Assembly: GCF_001889045.1 (NCBI RefSeq)
Contig: NZ_CP018155.1
Coordinates: 1,111,001-1,175,000 of the forward strand
Reading direction: 5' to 3'
DNA from: Tenacibaculum todarodis
Lineage (GTDB): Bacteria > Bacteroidota > Bacteroidia > Flavobacteriales > Flavobacteriaceae
DNA length: 64,000 bases
In this document: positions 61,287-64,000 of the stretch, piece after piece
Layout of the letters: the number at the start of each line of letters is the position of its first letter
How positions within the stretch are numbered: position 1 is the first letter of the stretch
Notes under the pieces: generated by a model
Database searches by the model: none
Told to the model about the DNA's origin: nothing
What the model saw: only the letters and a program-made list of their open reading frames with translations
Made by a program: the position numbers and the translations under genes

Positions 61287-61811
61287 TTAACTCCTTCTCT
61301 TCTTTTCTTTAGATACTAAAGGTAATTTCTTTTTTAAGTTTTCTACAATTGAATATGCTGCAGGACAAACGGCTGTATTATCTATGGTTAAATCTGTAAT
61401 TCCAATAAACTTTTTACGATTTGTATGTGGATATTCAGCACAGGCTTTTGGTCTAACATCATAAATAAAACAAGTGTTATCAGATTCATCAAAGAAAGAA
61501 CATGGAGCAGTTTTTAAGACCATAAAATCGTCTTCGTCTCTTACTAAATATTGGCTTTGAAAATCGGCAACTTTCATTCTCTGATGCTTAGCAATACGCT
61601 CAATATCTTTGTCCGTAAAAATTGGCGACGTTGTTTTACAACAATTACCACAGGTTAAACAATCTGTTTTTTCAAACTCCTCTTCATGTAATTCTTGCAT
61701 TACATAATCTAAGTTTTTAGGCGTTCTTTTCTTTAATCTTGCAAAGTATTTTTGATTTTCTTTCTTTGCATCTGCCGCCAATTTTGGGAGTTGTTCTAAA
61801 CGTTTTTCCAT
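61287..61811 (-). CDS. YkgJ family cysteine cluster protein
   Basis: A protein of 174 residues from the ATG at 61811; an upstream in-frame ATG adds five residues. The zinc/iron-binding cysteines are in CLTCGNCCKTTSP (about 52-64), CSFFDESDNTCFIYDVRPKAC (split around residue 110) and a late CPAAY. This is the UPF0153/YkgJ pattern CxxCxxCC. Members may bind an Fe-S cluster or zinc; the role is unknown. It is cytoplasmic and divergent from argS, with an 87-bp gap. Confidence 0.9.
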   Translation of the reverse strand: MEKRLEQLPKLAADAKKENQKYFARLKKRTPKNLDYVMQELHEEEFEKTDCLTCGNCCKTTSPIFTDKDIERIAKHQRMKVADFQSQYLVRDEDDFMVLKTAPCSFFDESDNTCFIYDVRPKACAEYPHTNRKKFIGITDLTIDNTAVCPAAYSIVENLKKKLPLVSKEKKRRS

Positions 61812-61869
61812 ACTGTAAAAATACAAATATTCTTGACTAAAAATCCTTCAAAAAAACAAATAAATTATG

Positions 61870-61877
61870 TAATTTTG
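61870..61877 (+). promoter_or_regulatory. -7 promoter element for argS
   Basis: TAATTTTG (TAnnTTTG), 21 bases before the argS ATG at 61899. Confidence 0.5.
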
Positions 61878-61898
61878 TTTTTCAATTTCAATTGATAA

Positions 61899-63686
61899 AT
61901 GAATATTCAAAACACTATAGAAACCAAAGTAAAAGAAGGTTTTTTAGCATTATATAACACCGAAATTCCTTCGGTAGAGTTCCAAGCAACACGTAAAGAA
62001 TTTGATGGCGATATTACTGTCGTTGTGTTTCCTTTGTTAAGGTACAAAAAAGGAAATCCTGTTCAAATAGGCGAAGATTTAGGTAAATATTTAGTTGAAA
62101 CCGTTGAAGAAATTACAAACTATAACGTAGTAAAAGGTTTTTTAAACTTAGTAATTGCAGATAGTTTTTATAGTAATTTCTTTAATAAAATTAACAACAA
62201 CTCAACATTTGGATTTGTTTCGTCTACGACAGAAAACGATTCTAGAATGGTAGAATATTCTTCTCCAAACACCAACAAACCTTTACATTTAGGACACGTA
62301 AGAAATGTGTTGTTAGGATATTCAGTTTCTGAAATCTTAAAAGCTTCTGGAAAAAAAGTTTACAAAACACAGATTATTAACGATCGTGGAATTCATATTT
62401 GTAAGTCGATGTTGGCTTGGGAAAAATTCGGAAACGGAGAAACTCCTGAAAACACCGGTTTAAAAGGTGATAAATTGGTTGGTAATTACTACGTGAAGTT
62501 TGACCAAGAATATAAAAAAGAGATTGCAACATTAGTTGCTTCAGGTCTTTCTGAAGAGGATGCTAAAAAACAAGCTCCACTTTTTATTGAAGCACAAGAA
62601 ATGCTACGTAAATGGGAAGCTGGAGACAAACAAGTTGTTACTCTTTGGGAAACAATGAACGGCTGGGTTTACAAAGGTTTTGATGTTACCTATAAAAACA
62701 TTGGAGTTGATTTTGATAAATTATACTACGAAAGCAATACCTATTTATTAGGAAAAGATATTATTGAAGACGGATTAAAATCGGGTGTTTTCTTCAAAAA
62801 AGAAGACGGTTCTGTTTGGTGCGACTTAACCGAAGATGGTTTAGATGAAAAATTAGTTTTGCGTTCTGACGGAACAGCAGTCTACATGACGCAAGATATT
62901 GGAACTGCCATACAACGTGCTAAAGATTTTACAGATTTAGGCGGAATGGTTTACACAGTTGGTAACGAGCAAGATTATCACTTTAAAGTATTATTCTTAA
63001 TTTTAAAGAAATTAGGATATTCTTGGTCTGAAAGCTTGTATCATTTAAGTTACGGAATGGTAGATTTACCTTCTGGAAAAATGAAATCTCGTGAAGGAAC
63101 TGTGGTTGATGCAGATGATTTAATGGACGAAATGACCAATACTGCCAAAGAGATTTCACAAGAATTAGGAAAATTAGAAGGGTATTCTGACAAAGAAAAA
63201 GAAGAGTTATATAAAGTAATTGGTTTAGGTGCTTTAAAATATTTCATTTTAAAAGTAGATCCTAAAAAGCGTATTTTATTTGACCCAAAATCTTCGGTAG
63301 ATTTTCAAGGAAATACTGGGCCTTTTATACAATATACATACGCGAGAATTCAATCTATTTTAAGAAAAGCTACTTTTGATTATAGTAATGGTTCACTGAG
63401 CGGAGTCGAAGTGGAATTGCACGAAAAAGAAAAGGAATTAATTAAACAATTAGAGTTGTATCCTGAAGTAATTCAGCAAGCGGCAAAGAATTATTCACCC
63501 GCAGTTATTGCTAATTATACGTATGATTTGGTGAAAGAATTTAATTCGTTCTACCAAAATGTACATATTTTAGGAGAAGAAAATCAAGATAAAAAGGTAT
63601 TTAGAGTTCAATTATCTAAAAAGGTTGCTGATACTATAAAATCGGCATTTGGTTTATTAGGAATTCAGGTTCCTGAGAGAATGTAA
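61899..63686 (+). CDS. argS: Arginine--tRNA ligase
   Basis: A protein of 595 residues, the usual length. N-terminal tRNA-binding domain (about 1-105), class I motif HLGH in NTNKPLHLGHVRNVLLG (near residue 130), and the KMSKS equivalent GKMKSREGTVV (near 393), which is normal for ArgS. C-terminal anticodon-binding domain from about 465. A loop near residue 500 is encoded in part by a REP-like palindrome (63391-63413). It charges tRNA with arginine in the cytoplasm. Confidence 0.97.
   Translation: MNIQNTIETKVKEGFLALYNTEIPSVEFQATRKEFDGDITVVVFPLLRYKKGNPVQIGEDLGKYLVETVEEITNYNVVKGFLNLVIADSFYSNFFNKINNNSTFGFVSSTTENDSRMVEYSSPNTNKPLHLGHVRNVLLGYSVSEILKASGKKVYKTQIINDRGIHICKSMLAWEKFGNGETPENTGLKGDKLVGNYYVKFDQEYKKEIATLVASGLSEEDAKKQAPLFIEAQEMLRKWEAGDKQVVTLWETMNGWVYKGFDVTYKNIGVDFDKLYYESNTYLLGKDIIEDGLKSGVFFKKEDGSVWCDLTEDGLDEKLVLRSDGTAVYMTQDIGTAIQRAKDFTDLGGMVYTVGNEQDYHFKVLFLILKKLGYSWSESLYHLSYGMVDLPSGKMKSREGTVVDADDLMDEMTNTAKEISQELGKLEGYSDKEKEELYKVIGLGALKYFILKVDPKKRILFDPKSSVDFQGNTGPFIQYTYARIQSILRKATFDYSNGSLSGVEVELHEKEKELIKQLELYPEVIQQAAKNYSPAVIANYTYDLVKEFNSFYQNVHILGEENQDKKVFRVQLSKKVADTIKSAFGLLGIQVPERM
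63391..63413. repeat. REP-like palindrome inside argS
   Basis: CACTGAGCGGAGTCGAAGTG (63394-63413) is the widespread Bacteroidota palindrome with CACT/AGTG ends and a GAGCG-GAGTC core. It is read in frame as SLSGVEV, a loop between anticodon-domain helices. Confidence 0.6.
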
Positions 63687-63708
63687 GTTTATTATTTAAT
63701 TTAAAGTT

Positions 63709-64000
63709 ATGAAAAATTTAATTATTATAATATTTTTATTTACAATAAGTTCAATATTTAGTCAATCCGAAATAAAAACTGACACATTATTCAAACCTAA
63801 TTATCCAGAAGGAGTTTATGTATCTAAAAAAGATTTTATAAATAAAAAACCTTCGATATTTGAAGAGGTTAAAATGATGAATTTTAAAAGACAAGGTATT
63901 GATAGTATCATTCACAACCCCTATTTTTACTATACAAAGAATAATAGAAAAGTAAGGAAGATTTTTGCTATTTCCTATAAAGGACATTTATACTTTCAAA
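63709..64000 (+). CDS. Secreted protein, N-terminal part, unknown
   Basis: This gene runs off the window; 97 codons are visible. It starts MKNLIIIIFLFTISSIFSQS, a signal peptide ending with the FSQ cleavage context seen in other secreted proteins of this window. The mature part begins NYPEGVYVSKKDFINKKPSI and is Lys/Phe-rich. Related Bacteroidota proteins open with a similar phrase before a beta-rich body, but I cannot name the family. It is 22 bases after argS. Confidence 0.6.
   Translation, partial: MKNLIIIIFLFTISSIFSQSEIKTDTLFKPNYPEGVYVSKKDFINKKPSIFEEVKMMNFKRQGIDSIIHNPYFYYTKNNRKVRKIFAISYKGHLYFQ

Overview
The window is chromosomal DNA from a member of the Flavobacteriaceae (Bacteroidota), probably a marine genus such as Polaribacter or Tenacibaculum. 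The evidence is the low GC content, the family-specific proteins (GLPGLI, DUF6452/DUF6048, DUF6702, tandem DUF1573), the absence of purine-rich Shine-Dalgarno sequences, and repeated Bacteroidota-type -7 promoter elements (TAnnTTTG) in front of genes. The genus is a guess. I see 66 protein genes (the first and last cut by the window ends) and no rRNA, tRNA, CRISPR array, prophage or transposase gene.

Layout. 1-6.2 kb: the end of rlmD, a four-helix-bundle protein, DUF6452/DUF6048 envelope proteins, a 2OG-Fe(II) oxygenase, a SUI1-like factor, then a DUF1835 / nucleoside phosphorylase / cytoplasmic substrate-binding-fold operon. 6.3-12 kb: an LpxH-like phosphoesterase with a glycosyltransferase, ung and mutS2 from back-to-back promoters, and a GLPGLI protein. 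12-20.5 kb: MATE transporter, then a rightward series tpx, dgkA-like, ftsK, lolA-like, lptF/G-like, ribB. 20.5-29 kb: pepE, three chained secreted paralogues, DUF6702 and two tandem M1 metallopeptidases. 29-31.7 kb: a qorB-like gene and a second SDR gene divergent from an HxlR-type regulator, flanked by inverted copies of one short sequence. 31.7-37.4 kb: small housekeeping genes, M14 peptidase, DUF1338. 37.5-46.5 kb: a YdiJ-type FAD/Fe-S dehydrogenase, OmpA lipoprotein, valS, two DUF1573 proteins, an aspartyl protease with PDZ domain. 46.6-53.9 kb: aminotransferase, murB, aqpZ, GT2, ECF sigma factor, lipoprotein, lipA. 54-64 kb: a non-coding segment with a sigma-54-type promoter, a cystathionine beta-synthase-type enzyme, a composite repeat, an FtsX-type permease, a NamZ-like lipoprotein, small unknowns, a fatty acid hydroxylase, YkgJ, argS and the start of a secreted protein.

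Most of the window is ordinary core genome. The parts that deserve a second look are: (1) a near-perfect sigma-54 promoter with no protein gene behind it, followed by a 9-codon mini-ORF and a terminator, which may be a small RNA or micropeptide gene; (2) a 322-bp composite repeat with terminal inverted repeats and smaller palindromes nested inside it; (3) REP-like palindromes read in frame inside two essential-type genes; (4) a compact HxlR/QorB switch with overlapping operator and promoters; (5) a cytoplasmic periplasmic-binding-protein fold next to a nucleoside phosphorylase; (6) a RibB whose fused GTP cyclohydrolase II half has lost its zinc cysteines, and a MutS2 without its Smr domain; (7) a DUF1338/YdiJ divergent pair that could form a 2-oxoadipate to 2-oxoglutarate route.
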